Of a stretch of DNA of 64,000 nt, positions 10,871 through 23,351 are shown in pieces. Source of the DNA: Platanthera guangdongensis (Eukaryota > Streptophyta > Magnoliopsida > Asparagales > Orchidaceae); contig CM077166.1 of assembly GCA_039583875.1 (NCBI GenBank), positions 90,146,564-90,210,563 on the forward strand. The letters are read 5' to 3'. The position numbers were made by a program, and so were the translations under genes. The notes under the pieces were generated by a model. That model made no database searches and had not been told where the DNA came from. It was given only the letters and a program-made list of their open reading frames with translations. Numbering within the stretch: position 1 is the first letter of the stretch; each line of letters begins with the position of its first letter.

Positions 10871-10877
10871 TATAAAT
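10871..10877 (+). promoter_or_regulatory. TATA box of LTR 1
   Basis: TATAAAT in the context CCTATAAATTCC, just after the palindrome array. The same box occurs at 15505, 19822, 23917, 28237, 32555, 36690 (TATAAAA), 48709 and 53032. Confidence 0.6.
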
Positions 10878-11787
10878 TCCAGATGGGTTCAAGAGTTGGG
10901 GGAGCAAAGAGGCCAATCTAGGAGTAGTTCTAGCTCGTTTATTTCCATGTTTTGCTGTATTATCTTTATATAACTTTTGGCTTCATAGTTTAGTTTTCCT
11001 TTCATTGTGTTTAATTCAATTACTCTCTTTTTAGTAATCATGTTCTTTCCCTTCTTTTTATGTAATTTCTTCATCATGCTTAGTAGCTAAACTTCTTTTA
11101 GCACTTCATCATGATGAATCTTGGAATAAAATAAGCTTCTCAATCTTATTAAAAATGTCAAGTCCTTTACTTTACTCACTAACAGTTTATTTTTGATTTA
11201 TATTGTATCGAATTCATATTGTATGGATATTTTCTTCGATCTAAGTTCCGTATCCTAAATGACCGGGAGGTTGCGGATACGAGGAGATCACTCAAAGATA
11301 AAAGGAGTTGCATGCACTCCTCAAGAGAGCACGACATAAATATTGCGGATTGGAGTCAAATCCAATAGAGGGGTTCACCGCCTAAGGCAAGCTTAGGGGT
11401 TTCGACTGGCCGAGAGGTCTTAATCGATCAACCTAAGGTTAGTCAAAAGCATGAGCTCGAGAGAGACGCTTTTGTACTTAAGGAACCTCCACGGTCGGGT
11501 GGGCAATTTAAGAGTCTTGCGTACTTTATGTTCACAAAGGAGGTTTATTTTAGTCCGAGGGGATTCTAGATCAAGTGCTATATTTTATTTTGTTTTCTAG
11601 CTGTAGTTTAAATTCACTCATTTATATTATTTAGATAATATAATATCAATTTGCGTGAGTAGAAGTACTCAACAGGCCCTATGTCTAATACGACATTTCC
11701 TATACTATATTTCGATAGGTACACTTAACTATTTCGAGATTATAGTTGGTTTATATTTTTAAAACTATAAAATTCCTCATTAAGTTT

Positions 11788-11807
11788 TTGGCGCCGCTGT
11801 CAGGGAT
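11788..11807 (+). other. PBS of array unit 1 (tRNA-Asp type)
   Basis: TGGCGCCGCTGTCAGGGATT begins 6 nt after the LTR. It is complementary to the 3' end of plant tRNA-Asp with a few mismatches; other units read TGGCGCCGCTGCCGGGGATT. Confidence 0.8.
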
Positions 11808-11945
11808 TCTTTTTGTTGATATTTAGAAAGCACAAATTTTATTACTTTTATCATACTCTTTCTCTACCCTAATTCTCCCTTTGATTTTCTTTTTTATTCA
11901 CTTCCATTAGGTAAAATTTGTTTTATTTTCTTTTTATATTAAAAA

Positions 11946-13091
11946 ATGTTAACTCAATTGGCCGCTAAAATTGCCAGGCTTCAATGTCAATTAGATATTT
12001 TGAAAGCCTCAAAACGGCGCCAAAGTGTTTGTTATTATTGTGTTGGTTTCTCATCGAAGTGAGTATTGTTATCTTTATAATTATAATTCATAGCTACCTT
12101 ATCAAAATAAAATTGAATATAATTATGAAAATAACTATTCTCACTTTTATGATAATTCTTTTTCCAATTTTCATGAAAATAATTTTTCCAATTCCTTTAA
12201 TTTCATGACAATAATTTTTCGAATTTAAACGAGAATACTTATTTTGATTTAAATAATTTTTCTCCTACCTCGGACGTTTGTTTTCCTTCTCTGCAAGATC
12301 AACCAGAAAACTTTCCGAGTTATGCGAACAATTATTTGGATCCTAATTTTTGTTATTCTTTTAGCACACCACAATCGCTTTCTTCTAATTTTGGGGACTT
12401 TACGCAATTCATTGTTGATCCTCCCCAAAATTTAGAAGAAATTATTTCTTGTTTTAAAGATTCTTCACCCCCTCCAAATAGTTCACCTAGTACGGAACAT
12501 GAATCTTCATGTGCCCCCTTGATGACTTATTCGGAAGAGGAGGAAGAATTATTATATCAAGAATATTTTAAAGTTATGGGCACACCGGGTCAAATAGAAG
12601 AAAAACAGGTTTCTTCTCCTATTTCTCCCGATTTTCATTCACCTCATGAATTTTCAACCCCCACTTATCTATTTTTAGAAATTGAAATTCATGAAACTAT
12701 AGTGCACAGAATTTTTCTTTTAGATAACAACTTTATTTTAGAAAATACACAACCTATACTTAATCATATAACTTCGCCAGAACCTTCTCCTTGCGAAGAT
12801 TTTTCTAACTCGCTTACTTTTGATTTTTCTTTAACAAATGAAATTCATGAAGATAATGAGCCGTTGCAATCACACGTCATCAACGATCGATTTGCCGCTC
12901 ATCTACAAAAATTCACATCGCCTCAGGTATGTATAGGTGATGTGAATTTACATTTTCAAGTCAAATGTTCAAAAATGGAGAATCAAGAAGCAAGCGGAGG
13001 AGTCGCTGGGCGAGCGCCTTTGTCGTATTCACCGAAGCGTGAATTAAGGGAGTTGCCTCTTCATCTTCAATATTATTTTCCATTCTCCTAA
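11946..13091 (+). pseudogene. Array ORF, unit 1 (two compensating frameshifts)
   Basis: Starts MLTQLAAKIARLQ. The zinc-knuckle segment reads CYYC and is then disrupted by a 1-nt insertion near 12045. A 1-nt deletion near 12203 restores the frame, so the Asn-rich middle is out of frame but the C-terminal 250 residues (from DPNFCYSF at 12339) are open to the normal TAA. The full consensus is described at unit 6. Confidence 0.8.
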
Positions 13092-14422
13092 CAATAACCA
13101 TCTAGCTTAAAGACGGGTAAAGTAAAAGTGCTCTTGGGAGACACTCCTTGCTTATCTTTTAATTTTTATGATTTTTTTTTTCTAAATTTTCACAAACTGT
13201 TTTTCTTTCCCTCTCATACTTGACTTATAAATATTGAGGACAATATCTATTTTTAAGTATGGAGGTGGATTCTTATTTTTTGTTTCTATTTAAAAATTCA
13301 AAGAAAAAATCTTTCTAAAATCTTAATAATTACAAAATTTTATTTTCTTTTTATTATCAAAAAAAAAATACAAAAGAAAAGAAAAAAATATATATAATAA
13401 ACCCCTGCTTAAATTTTTGTGACTTTTCAACAATTTTTTTGAGTTTCTTTATAAGAATTTTTATAATTTTTGATTTTCTAAATCTTTTATTTCATCAAAG
13501 TTAGTTAAATTTAATTTTTAGGTGATTTTATTTTAATAAATAAATTTATGAAGTAAATTTGTTTAGAGAAATTTATTTAGTCTTTTTCTCTCAAATTCTA
13601 ATTAGTTTCAATTTCATAGTTCTTAGTTTAACAATTTTTAGATTTTAATTATCTCCACTTTAAACTTCAAGATTCTTAGGAAATTTTAATTTACTATAGT
13701 GGCTCTCCAACAATTTTAATTTAATCTAAATTTTTGCTAGCTTTTCCCTTATTTTTAACTTTCTTATTAGATCATATGTAATGGGGATAAGAGGATAAAA
13801 CTCATTATCCTCTGGTACACATATGCAAAATTTTATTATTGGTTAGATTATATGTCATGGGAATCAAGTTTTGCTTGGTACATATATGCAACCCCCAAAA
13901 GAGGTGTAAAAAGATAAAATTCATTACTCCTAAGCAATTTTGTTTGAAGAGAAAAAAAACAGAAAAACAAATATCAAAAAGAAAAAAAATGTGTGGGATG
14001 AGAGGATAAAATTCATCACCCCTAATCTAAGATCTCTTCAATTACCTTTTTCCAAACCCAAAAACCAATATAATTGGTTTAGATTTAAATTAAAATTGTA
14101 AGAGAGCATAAGTAGTAGTTCGAATTTTCCTTAAAATCTCTTTTTAGTGGAAAAAGTGTTTATAATTTTTAATCTAATTTTGTTTGCTAAATACTTAATT
14201 TTGAGTTCTAATTATTTTATTAGAGAAAATTTTCCTAAATATTTAGCTCTTCACATTTTACTTTCATATTTTAGGAATTAAAAATTTTTGAATCCCCTAA
14301 GTTTATTTTTTACTTTTTTTTGATTTAATAATTTTTAGTTTAATTAAAAAATTATTTTAATTTCTTATAAGTACTCTCATAGTTTTGCTCTAGAATAGCA
14401 AAAAATTAAGTATGGGGGTATT
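13092..14422 (+). other. 3' untranslated region of unit 1 with hairpin cluster
   Basis: AT-rich, no gene. Near 13251 is a PPT-like TTAAGTATGGAGGTGG, and the true PPT is at 14407-14420 just before LTR 2. The hairpin cluster is at 13773-14023: CATATGT...ACATATG outer stems, then three stem-loops with the loop GAGGATAAAATTCA or a close variant. Stem 1 here is GGGGATAA/TTATCCTC (one G-U pair). Confidence 0.75.
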
Positions 14423-16416
14423 TGATAGGTCTTTATTTATACTACTTTTCATATAGTTTTTTTTAATAAATAGCAATGTTTATTTGTAGTTTTTATTAAT
14501 TTTTAAATTAATCCTTTTGTTTTCTTATTTCAGGTAAATTTGGGCTGCCAATAGCAAATTGGAGCTTACAGGACTGACCAGGAGATGAAACAGAAGAATC
14601 CTTGTGAAATCACTTCTACACGCCCCTGTCACGGGCATGACCTTCAGGTCACAGGCGTGAAAGGTGGTCGTGACCTACAGAGGAGCCCAGAGAATGGGAC
14701 ACATTAGTTTAAAACAACACGCCCCTGGTCACGGGCATGACCTATAGGTCACGGCCATGACCAGAAGGCGAGACCAAGGGGCTCAATTCATCAAGCGAAG
14801 AATGTCGGACAGTCAAGTACATGCCTGTGACCCAAAGGTCACGGGCATGACCCAGGGAGTGACATGTGCATTTCCAGCCAGTAAATCAGCCGTTGGGCCA
14901 GATTTCCGTTGCAACGTGACACGCACCGGGCACGGGCGTGGCCAGGGGGCATGACGCCTCCATCAACACCTGTTTACTCCCGCCATTTTTAGCTTCCCGC
15001 AATTTTCCAGAAACAAACCGGCTAACCGCCCGACCACCAACAAGAGGAGAACAAGCAACACAGAGAGAAGGCCGCCACAGGAGACTGCTAGACCGCCCGA
15101 CATCCAAGTCATCTGAGACAAGCCGCATGACCGCTAGGACACCAAACAGCAACAGCCCGGTATACAGACCGGCTGGGAGAAACCGCCAGACCGCCCGGTC
15201 TCCGGATAGCAACAAACCGCCCGGTCTCCATCCTACAACACTCCCCCTCAAGCTGGAGCTTAGATATCAATCATGCACAGCTTGTCGCAGATGTGGAAAA
15301 AGGAAGCGGACACCGGCTTGGTGAAGATGTCTGCCAACTCATTGTCGGAAGTGACGAACGGAGTGCCAACAGAAATGACCCGTCATTTAACAGATCTTGG
15401 CAGTTTCTCCTCCAACATTCCCGGGCTTTCAAGAAGGCGGTTTAGAGCCTGACACGCCCTAGGTCACGGGCGTGACCTGGGCATGACCTTCCAGAAGTTT
15501 TTCCTATAAATTCCATACGAGTTCAAGAGCTGGGGGGAGCCAGGAGGCCAATCTAGGAGTAGTTTTAGCTCGTTTATTTCCCTGTTTTGCTATATTTTCT
15601 TTATGTAACTTTTGGCTTCGTAGTTTATTTTGCCTTTCATTGTGTATAATTCAGTTACTCTCTTTTTAGTAATCATGTTCTTGCACTTCTTTTTATGTAA
15701 TTTGTTCATCATGCTTAGTAGCTAAACTTCTTTTATCACTTGATCATGATGAATATTGGAATAAAATAAGCTTCTCATCTTTATTAAAAATGTCAAGTCC
15801 TTTACTTTACTCACTAACGATTTATCTTTGATTTATATTGTATCGAATTCATATTGTGCAGATATGTTCTTCGATATAAGATCCGTATCCTAAATGACCG
15901 AGAGGTTGTGGATACGAGAAGATCACTCAAAGATAAAAGGAGTTTCATGTACTCCTCGAGAGAGGATGACATAAATATTCCGGATTGGAGTCAAATACAA
16001 TAGAGGGGTTCACCGCCTAAAGCAAGCATAGGGGTTTCGACTGGCCGAGAGCTTTTAATCGATCAATCTAAGGTTAGTCAAATGTATTAGCTCGAGAGAG
16101 ACGCTTTTGTACTTAACGAACCTCCACGATTGGGTGAGCAATATAAGAGTCTTCCGTACTTTATGTTCATAAAGGAGGTTTATTTTAGTCCAGGGGATTC
16201 TAGATCAAGTGCTATATTTTATTTTGTTTTATAGCTGTAGTTTAAATTCACTCATTTCTATTATTTAGATAAAATAATATCAATTTGCGTGAGTAGAAGT
16301 ACTCAACTGGCCCCGAGTCTAATACGACATTTCCTATACTATATTTTGATAGGTACACTTGCCTATTTCGAGACTATAGTTTGGATATATTTTTAAAACT
16401 ATAAAATTCCTTATAA
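14423..16416 (+). repeat. Array LTR 2 (with a foreign fragment)
   Basis: 1994 bp, starts TGATAGGTC and ends TTATAA in place of CTCATCA. It is longer than its siblings because of a 355-bp copia fragment at 15016-15370, beside which one palindrome of about 40 bp is missing. It shares the 5' variant ATACTACTTTTCATATAG with LTR 4 rather than with its neighbour LTR 3. TATAAAT at 15505-15511. Confidence 0.85.
15016..15370 (-). mobile_element. Truncated copia fragment inside LTR 2
   Basis: On the minus strand, 15260-15370 encodes the end of a copia RNase H (NELADIFTKPVSASFFHICD...CMIDI, then a stop). A polypurine tract (15241-15252, TTGAGGGGGAG sense) follows, then an LTR start TGTTGTAGGATGG at 15240, continuing to 15016 with CCGCCCGGTC words. 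Both ends are truncated. No TSD is seen, so it was probably carried in as filler DNA at a break. It is unrelated to the copia family at 6701. Confidence 0.75.
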
Positions 16417-16422
16417 AGTTTT

Positions 16423-16442
16423 TGGCACCGCTGCCGGGGATT
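16423..16442 (+). other. PBS of array unit 2
   Basis: TGGCACCGCTGCCGGGGATT, tRNA-Asp type with one extra change, 6 nt after LTR 2. Confidence 0.8.
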
Positions 16443-16580
16443 CTTTTTGTTGATATTTAAAAAACGCAAATTTTATTACTTTTATCATTCTCTTTCTCTA
16501 CCCCAATTCTCCTTTTGATTTTCTTTTTTATTCACTTCCATTAGGTAAAGGTTGTTTTATTTTCTATTTACATTAGAAAA

Positions 16581-17726
16581 ATGTTATCTCAATTGGCCGC
16601 TAAAATTTCCAAGCTTCAAAAACAATTAGATATTTTGAAATCCGCAAAACAACGCCAAAGTGCTTATTATTATTGTGGTGGTTCTCATCGAAGTGAGTAT
16701 TATTATCTTTATAATTATAATTCACAGCTACCTTATGAAAATAAAATTGAATGTAATTATGAAAATAACTATTCTCACTTTTATGATAATTCTTTTTCCA
16801 ATTTTCATGAAAATAATATTTCCAATTCCTTTAATTTCCATGAAAATAATTTTTCGAATTTAAACGAGAATACTTATTTTGATTTAAATAATTTTTCTTC
16901 TATCTCGGACATTTGTTTTCCTTTTTCGCAAGATCAACCAAAAAACTTTCCGAGTTATGAGAACAATTATTTGGATCCCAATTTTTGTTCTTCTTTTAGC
17001 ACACCACAATCAGTTTCTTCTAATTTTGGGGACTTTACGTAATTCATTATTGATCCTCCCCAAAATTTAGAAGAAATTATTTCTTGTTATAATGATTCTT
17101 CAACCCCTCCAAATAGTTCACCTAGTACGGAACACGAATCTTCATGTGCCCCCTTGGTGACTTATTCGAAGGAGGAGGAAGAATTATTATATCAAGAATA
17201 TTTTAAAGTTATGGGTACACCGGGTGAAATAGAAGAAAAATAGGTTTCTTCTCCTATTTCTCCCGATTTTCATTCTCCTCATGAATTTTCAACCTCCACT
17301 TATGTATTTTTAGAAATTGAAATTCATGAAACTATAGTGCCCAGTAATTTTCTTTTAGATAACAACTTTATCTTAGAAAATACACAACCTATACCTAATC
17401 ATATAACTTCGCAAGAACATTCTCCTTGCAAAGATTTTTCTGACGTGCTTATTTTTTATTTTTCTTTAACAAATGAATTTCATGAAGATAATAAGCCGTT
17501 GCAATCACACGTCGTCAACGATCCATTTTCCGCCCATCTACAAAAATTCACATCGCATAAGGTATGTATAGGTGATGTGAATTTATAGTTTCAAGTCAAA
17601 TGTTCAAAAAAGGAGAATCAAGAAGCAAGCGGAGGAGTCGCTGGGCGAGCGTCTTCGGTATATTCACCCAAGCGTGAATTAAGGGAGTTGCCCCTTCATC
17701 TTCAATATTATTTTCCATTCTCCTAA
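16581..17726 (+). pseudogene. Array ORF, unit 2 (in-frame stops)
   Basis: 382 codons counting the final TAA, the same length as intact unit 6 and with no net frameshift. In-frame stops occur at 17040 (CAA to TAA), 17241 (CAG to TAG) and about 17586. The zinc knuckle has Tyr in place of two cysteines (AYYYCGGSHRSEYY), so the metal site is lost. Confidence 0.85.
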
Positions 17727-19056
17727 AAATAACCGTCTAGCTTAAAGACGGAAAAAAGAAAAGCGCTCTTGGTTGACACCCCTTGCTTATCTTTTAATTT
17801 TTATGAATTTTGTTTTATAAATTTTCACAAACTGTCTTTCTTTTCCCCCTCCTACTTGACTTATAAACATTGGGGACAATGTTTATTTTTAAGTATGGGG
17901 GTTGATTCCTATTTTTTGTTTTTATTTCAAAATTCAAAAAAAAAATCTTCTTAAATTCTTAAAAATTACAAAATTTTGTTTTCTTTTTATTATCAAAAAA
18001 ATACAAAAACAGAAAATAAAAAATATATAATAAACCCCTGCTTAAATTTTTGTGACTTTTCAGCAATTTATTTTGAGTTCCTTTATAAAATTTTTTATAA
18101 TTTTTGATTTTCTAAATCTTTTATTTCATCAAAGTTAGTTAAATTTAATTTTTAGGTGATTTGATTTTAAGAAATAAATTTATGAAGTGAATTTGTCTAG
18201 AGAAATTTATTTAGTCTTTTTCTCTCAAATTCTAATTAGTTTCAATTTCATGGTGCTTAGTTTAACAATTTTTAGATTTTAATTATCTCCACTTTAAACT
18301 TTAAGACGCGTAGGAAATTTTAATTTACTATATTTGCTCTCTAACAATTTTAATTTAATTTAAATTTTTGCTAGCCTTTCCCTTGTTTTTAACTTTTTTG
18401 TTAGATCATATGTTATGGGGATAAGAGGATAAAATTCATTATCCCCTGGTACATATATGCAAAATTTTATTTTTGGTTAGATCATATGTCATGAGAATCA
18501 AGTATTCCTTGGTACACATATGCAACCCCCAAAAGAGAAGTAAGAGGATAAAATTCATTACTCATAAGCAATTTTGTTTGAAGAGAAAAAAAAGCAAAAA
18601 AATATATTAAAAAGAAAAAATTGTGTGGGGTGAGAGGATAAAATTCATCACCCCTAATCTAAGATCTCTTTAATTACTTTTTTCCAAACCCAAAAACCAA
18701 TATAATTACTTTAGATTTAAATTAAAATTGTAAGAGAGCATACGTAGTAGTTTGAATTTTCCTTGAAGTCTCTTTTTAGTAGAAAAAGTGTTTATAATTT
18801 TTAATCTAATTTTGTTTGCTAAATAATTAATCTTGAGTTCTAATTATTTTATTAGAGAAAAGTTTCCTAAATATTTAGCTCTTCACATTTTACTTTCATA
18901 TTTTAGGACTTAAAAAGTTTTGAATCCCTTAAGTTAATTTTTAGCTTTCTTTTGATTTAATAAATTTTTAGTTTAATTAAAAAATTATTTTAATTTCTTA
19001 TAAGTACTATCATAGTTTTGCTCTAGAATAACAAAAACTTAAGTATGGGGGGTATT
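17727..19056 (+). other. 3' untranslated region of unit 2 with hairpin cluster
   Basis: No gene. Contains ACATTGGGGACAATGT followed by AAGTATGGGGGT (17870-17902), a PPT-like copy 1.15 kb before the true PPT (AAGTATGGGGGG at 19041). Hairpin cluster 18407-18654; the last stem is perfect: GGGGTGA, loop GAGGATAAAATTCA, TCACCCC (18627-18654). Confidence 0.75.
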
Positions 19057-20734
19057 TGATAAGTCTTCATTTATAGTATTTTTTATGTAGTTTTTATTTA
19101 ATAAATAGCTTTGTTTATTTCTAGTTTTTATTAATTTTTAAATTAATCCTTTTGTTTTCTTATTTCAGGTAAATTTGGGCTGTCATTAGCAAATTGGAGC
19201 TTATAGGACTGACCAGGAGATGAAACAGAAGAATCCTTGAAAAATCACTTCTACACGCCCCTATCACAAGCGTGACCTTCAGGTCACGTGCATGACAGGT
19301 GGCCGTCACCCACAGAGGAACCCAGAGAATGGGACACATCAGTTTAAAACTATACGCCCCTGGTCACGGGCGTGACCTATAGGTCACGTGCGTGACCAGA
19401 AGGCGTGACCAAGGGGCTCAATTCATCGAGCGTAGAACGTCAGACAGTCAAGTACACGCCCGTGACCAAAAGGTCATAGGCATGACCTAGTGTGTGGCAT
19501 GTGTGTTTGCAGCCAGTAAATCAGCCGTTGCATCAGATTTTCATTTCAGCTTGACACACCCCTGGTCACGAGCGTGACCAGGGGGCGTGACGCCTCCATC
19601 AACACCTATTCACTCCCGACATTTTTAGCTTCCCACCATTTTCTAGAAAAAGAAATGACACGCCCTAGGTCACGGGCGTGACCTAGGGGCGTGACCCATC
19701 ATTTAACAGATCTTGGCGGTTTCTCCTTCAATGTTCCCAGGCTTTTAAGACGGCGGTTCCGAGCCTTACACACCTTAGGTTACTAGCATGACCTAGGGCG
19801 TGACCTTCCAGAAGGTTTTCCTATAAATTCCAGATGAGTTCAAGAGCTAGGGCGAGCCAGGAGGCTAATCTACGAGTAATTTTAGCTCGCTTATTTCCCT
19901 GTTTTGCTGTATTTTCTTCATGTAACTTTTGGCTTCATAGTTTAGTTTGTCTTTCATTGTGTTTAATTCAATTACTCTCTTTTTAGTAATCATGTTCTTG
20001 CCCTTCTTTTTATGTAATTTATTCATCATGCTTAGTAGCTAAACTTCTTTTAGCACTTGATCATGATGAATCTTGGAATAAAATAAGCTTCTCAAATTTA
20101 TTAAAAATGTCAATTCATTTACTTTACTCACTAACGATTTATCTTTGATTTATATTGTATCGAATTCATATTGCGTGGATATGTTCTTCGATCTAAGATC
20201 CGTATCTTTAATGATCGAGAGGTTGCAGATACGAGGAGATCACTCAAAGATAAAAGGAGTTGCATACACTCCTCGAGAGAGGACGACATAAATCTTCCGG
20301 ATTGGAGTCAAATCTAATAGAGGGATTCACCTCCTAAAATAAGCTTAGGAGTTTCGACTGGCCGAGAGGTCTTAATTGATCAACCTAAGGTTAGTCAAAA
20401 GCATGAGCTCGAGAGAGACGCTTTTGTACATAAGGAACCTCCACGGTGGGGTGAGCAATTTAAGAGTCTTGCATACTTTATGTTCATAAAGGAGGTTTAT
20501 TTTAGTCTAAGTGGATTCTAGATCAAGTGCTATATTTTATTTTGTTTTCTACCTGTAGTTTAAATTCACTCATTTCTATTATTTAGATAAAATAATATCA
20601 ATTTGCGTGAGTAGATGTACTCAATAGACCCCGAGTCTAATACGACATTTCCTATACTATATTTTGATAGGTACACTTGCCTATTTCGAGATTATAGTTT
20701 GGATATATTTTTAAAACTATGAAATTCCTCATCA
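19057..20734 (+). repeat. Array LTR 3
   Basis: 1678 bp, starts TGATAAGTC and ends CCTCATCA. Full palindrome set, including the large one near 19660-19695. TATAAAT at 19822-19828. Confidence 0.9.
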
Positions 20735-20740
20735 AGTTTT

Positions 20741-20760
20741 TGGCGCCGCTGCCGGGAATT
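20741..20760 (+). other. PBS of array unit 3
   Basis: TGGCGCCGCTGCCGGGAATT, tRNA-Asp type, 6 nt after LTR 3. Confidence 0.8.
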
Positions 20761-20897
20761 CTTTTTGTTGATATTTAGAAAGCGCAAATTTTATTACTTT
20801 TATCATTCTCTTTTCTACCCCAATTCTCCTTTTTATTTTCTTTTTTATTCACTTTCATTAGGTAAAGGTTGTTTTATTTTCTTTTTATATTAAAAAA

Positions 20898-22049
20898 ATG
20901 TTATCTCAATTGGCCGCTAAAATTGTCAGGCTTCAAAATCAACTTGATATTTTGAAAGCCGCAAAACAGCGCCAAAGTGTTTGTTATTATTGTGGTGGTT
21001 CTCATCGATGTGAGTATTGTTATCTTTATAATTATAATTCACAGCTACCTTTTGAAAATAAAATTGAATATAATTATGAAAATAACTATTCTCACTTTTA
21101 TGATAATTCTTTTTCCAATTTTCATGAAAATAATTTTTCCAATTCCTTAAATTTCCATGAAAATAATTTTTCGAATTTAAACGAGAATACTTATTTTGAT
21201 TTAAATAATTTTTCTTCTACCTCAGACGTTTGTTTTTCTTGTTCACAATATCAACCAGAAAACTTTTCGAGTAATGAGAACAATTATTTGGATCCTAATT
21301 TTTGTTCTTCTTTTAGCACACCACAATCGCTTTCTTCTAATTTTGGGGACTTTACGCAATTCATTGTTGATCCTCCCCAAAATATAGAAGAAAATATTTC
21401 TTGTTCTAATGATTCTTCACCCCCTCCAAATAGTTCACTTAGTACAGAACATGAAACTTTATGTGCCCCCTTGGTGACTTATTCGGAAGAGGAGGAAGAA
21501 TTATTACATCAAAAATATTTTAAAGTTATGGGCACACCGGGTGAAATAAAAGAAAAACAGGTTTCTTCTCCTATTTCACCCGATTTTCATTATCCTTATG
21601 AATTTTCAACATCCACTTATGAATTTTTAGAAGTTAAAATTCATGAAACTATAGTGCCCAGTAATTTTCTTTTAGATAAAAACTTTATTTTAGAAAATAC
21701 ACAACCTATACCTAATCATATAAATTCGCAAGAACCTCCTCCTTGCGAGGATTTTTCTGACGCGCTTACTTTTGATTTTTCTTTAACAAATGATTTTCAT
21801 GAAGATGATGAGCTGTTATAATCACACGTCATCAACGATCCATTTGCCGCTCATCTACAAAAATTCGCATCGCCTCAGGTATGTATAGGTGATGTGAATT
21901 TACATTTTCAAGTCAAATGTTTAAAAATGGAGAATCAAGAAGCAAGCGGGGGAGTCCCTGGGCGAGCGTCTTCGACGTATTCACCCAACCGTGAATTAAG
22001 GGAGTAGCCCCTTTATCTTCAATATTATTTTCCATTATCCGAACAATAA
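20898..22049 (+). pseudogene. Array ORF, unit 3 (late stop)
   Basis: Open for 307 residues from MLSQLAAKIVRLQNQLD, with an intact zinc knuckle CYYCGGSHRCEYC. The stop at 21819 arises where siblings have CAA. A second stop lies near 22005 (TTG to TAG). The normal terminator is changed to GAA, so the frame would end at 22047. The second-best preserved copy. Confidence 0.85.
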
Positions 22050-23351
22050 CCGTCTAGCTTAAAGACGGGAAAAAGAAAAGTGCTCTTGGGAGACACCCCT
22101 AGCTTATCTTTTAATTTTTATGAATTTTTTTTATAAATTTTCACAAACTGTTTTTCTTTCCCCCCTAATACTTGACTTATAAACATTGGGGACAATGTTT
22201 TTTTTAAGTATGGAGGTGGATTCCTATTTTTTGTTTTTATTTAAAAATTAAAAAAAAACTTTTTAAAATCGTAAAAATTACAAAATTTTGTTTTTTTATT
22301 ATAAAAAAATACAAAAAAAGGAAATTAAAAAATATATATAATAAACCCCTGCTTAAATTTTGTGACTTTTCAGCAATTTATTTTGAGTTTCTTTATAAGA
22401 ATTTTTATAATTTTTGATTTTCTAAATCTTTTATTTCATCAAATTTAGTTAAATTTAATTTTTAGGTGATTTGATTTTAAGAAATAAATTTATGAAGTAA
22501 ATTTATTTAGAGAAATTTATTTAGTCTTTTTCTCTCAAATTCTACTTAGTTTCAATTTCATTGTGCTTAGTTTAATAATTTTTAGATTTTAATTATCTCC
22601 ATTTTAAACTTTAAGATTCTTAGGAAATTTAAATTTACTATAGTTGCTCTCCAACAATTTTAATTTAATCTAAATTTTTTCTAGCCTTTCCCTTGTTTTT
22701 AACTTTCTTATTAGATCATATGTCATGGGGATAAGAGGATAAAATTCATTATCCTCTAGTATACATATGCAAAAGTTTATTTTTGGTTAGATCATATGTC
22801 ATGGGAATCAAGTATTTCTTGTTACACATATGCAATCCCCAAAAGAGTAGTAAGATGATAAAATTCATTACTCATAAGCAATTTTGTTTGAAGAGAAAAA
22901 AAATATCAAAAAAAAATTGTGTGGGGTGAGAGGATAAAATTCATCACCCCTAATCTAAGATATCTTCAATTTCCTTTTTCCAAACTCAAAAAAATAATAT
23001 AATTGCTTTAGATTTAAATTAAAATTGTAAGAGAGCATAAGTAGTTGTTTGAATTTTCCTTGAAGTCTCTTTTTAGTGGAAAAAGTGTTTATATTTTTAA
23101 TCTAATTTTGTTTGCTAAATACTTAATTTTGAGTTATAATTATTTTATTAGAGAAAATTTTCCTAAATATTTAGCTCTTCACATTTTACTTTCATATTTT
23201 AGGACTTAAAATTTTTTTAATACCTTAAGTTAATTTTTAACTTTCTTTTGATTTAATAAATTTTTAGTTTAATTAAAAAATTATTTTAATTTCTTATAAG
23301 TACTCTCATAGTTTTGCTCTAGAATAGCAAAAACTTAAGTATGGGGGTATT
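22050..23351 (+). other. 3' untranslated region of unit 3 with hairpin cluster
   Basis: No gene. PPT-like AAGTATGGAGGTGG near 22207; true PPT AAGTATGGGGG just before LTR 4. Hairpin cluster 22717-22950. Confidence 0.75.

Larger units (their letters stand above)
10066..11781 (+). repeat. Array LTR 1
   Basis: 1716 bp, starts TGAAAAGTC and ends CCTCATTA (consensus CCTCATCA). U3 contains a TTATTTCAGGTAAATT splice-like motif near 10175 and nested GTCACG palindromes at 10260-10855. TATAAAT lies at 10871-10877. This is the 5' outermost LTR. Confidence 0.9.

Noticed and set aside
10889..11077. Lys-rich 60-70-residue ORF on the minus strand, repeated at 23935, 32554, 48727 and 52997
   Set aside because: Present because the LTR is repeated. 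It falls in R/U5 just after the TATA box on the opposite strand, is broken in other LTR copies, and resembles no known protein.
16660..16863. Hydrophobic 67-residue ORF resembling a membrane protein, also at 11984, 36879 and 49867
   Set aside because: Shifted-frame shadow of the AT-rich Asn/Phe tract of the array ORF; the main frame carries the zinc knuckle and is the conserved one.
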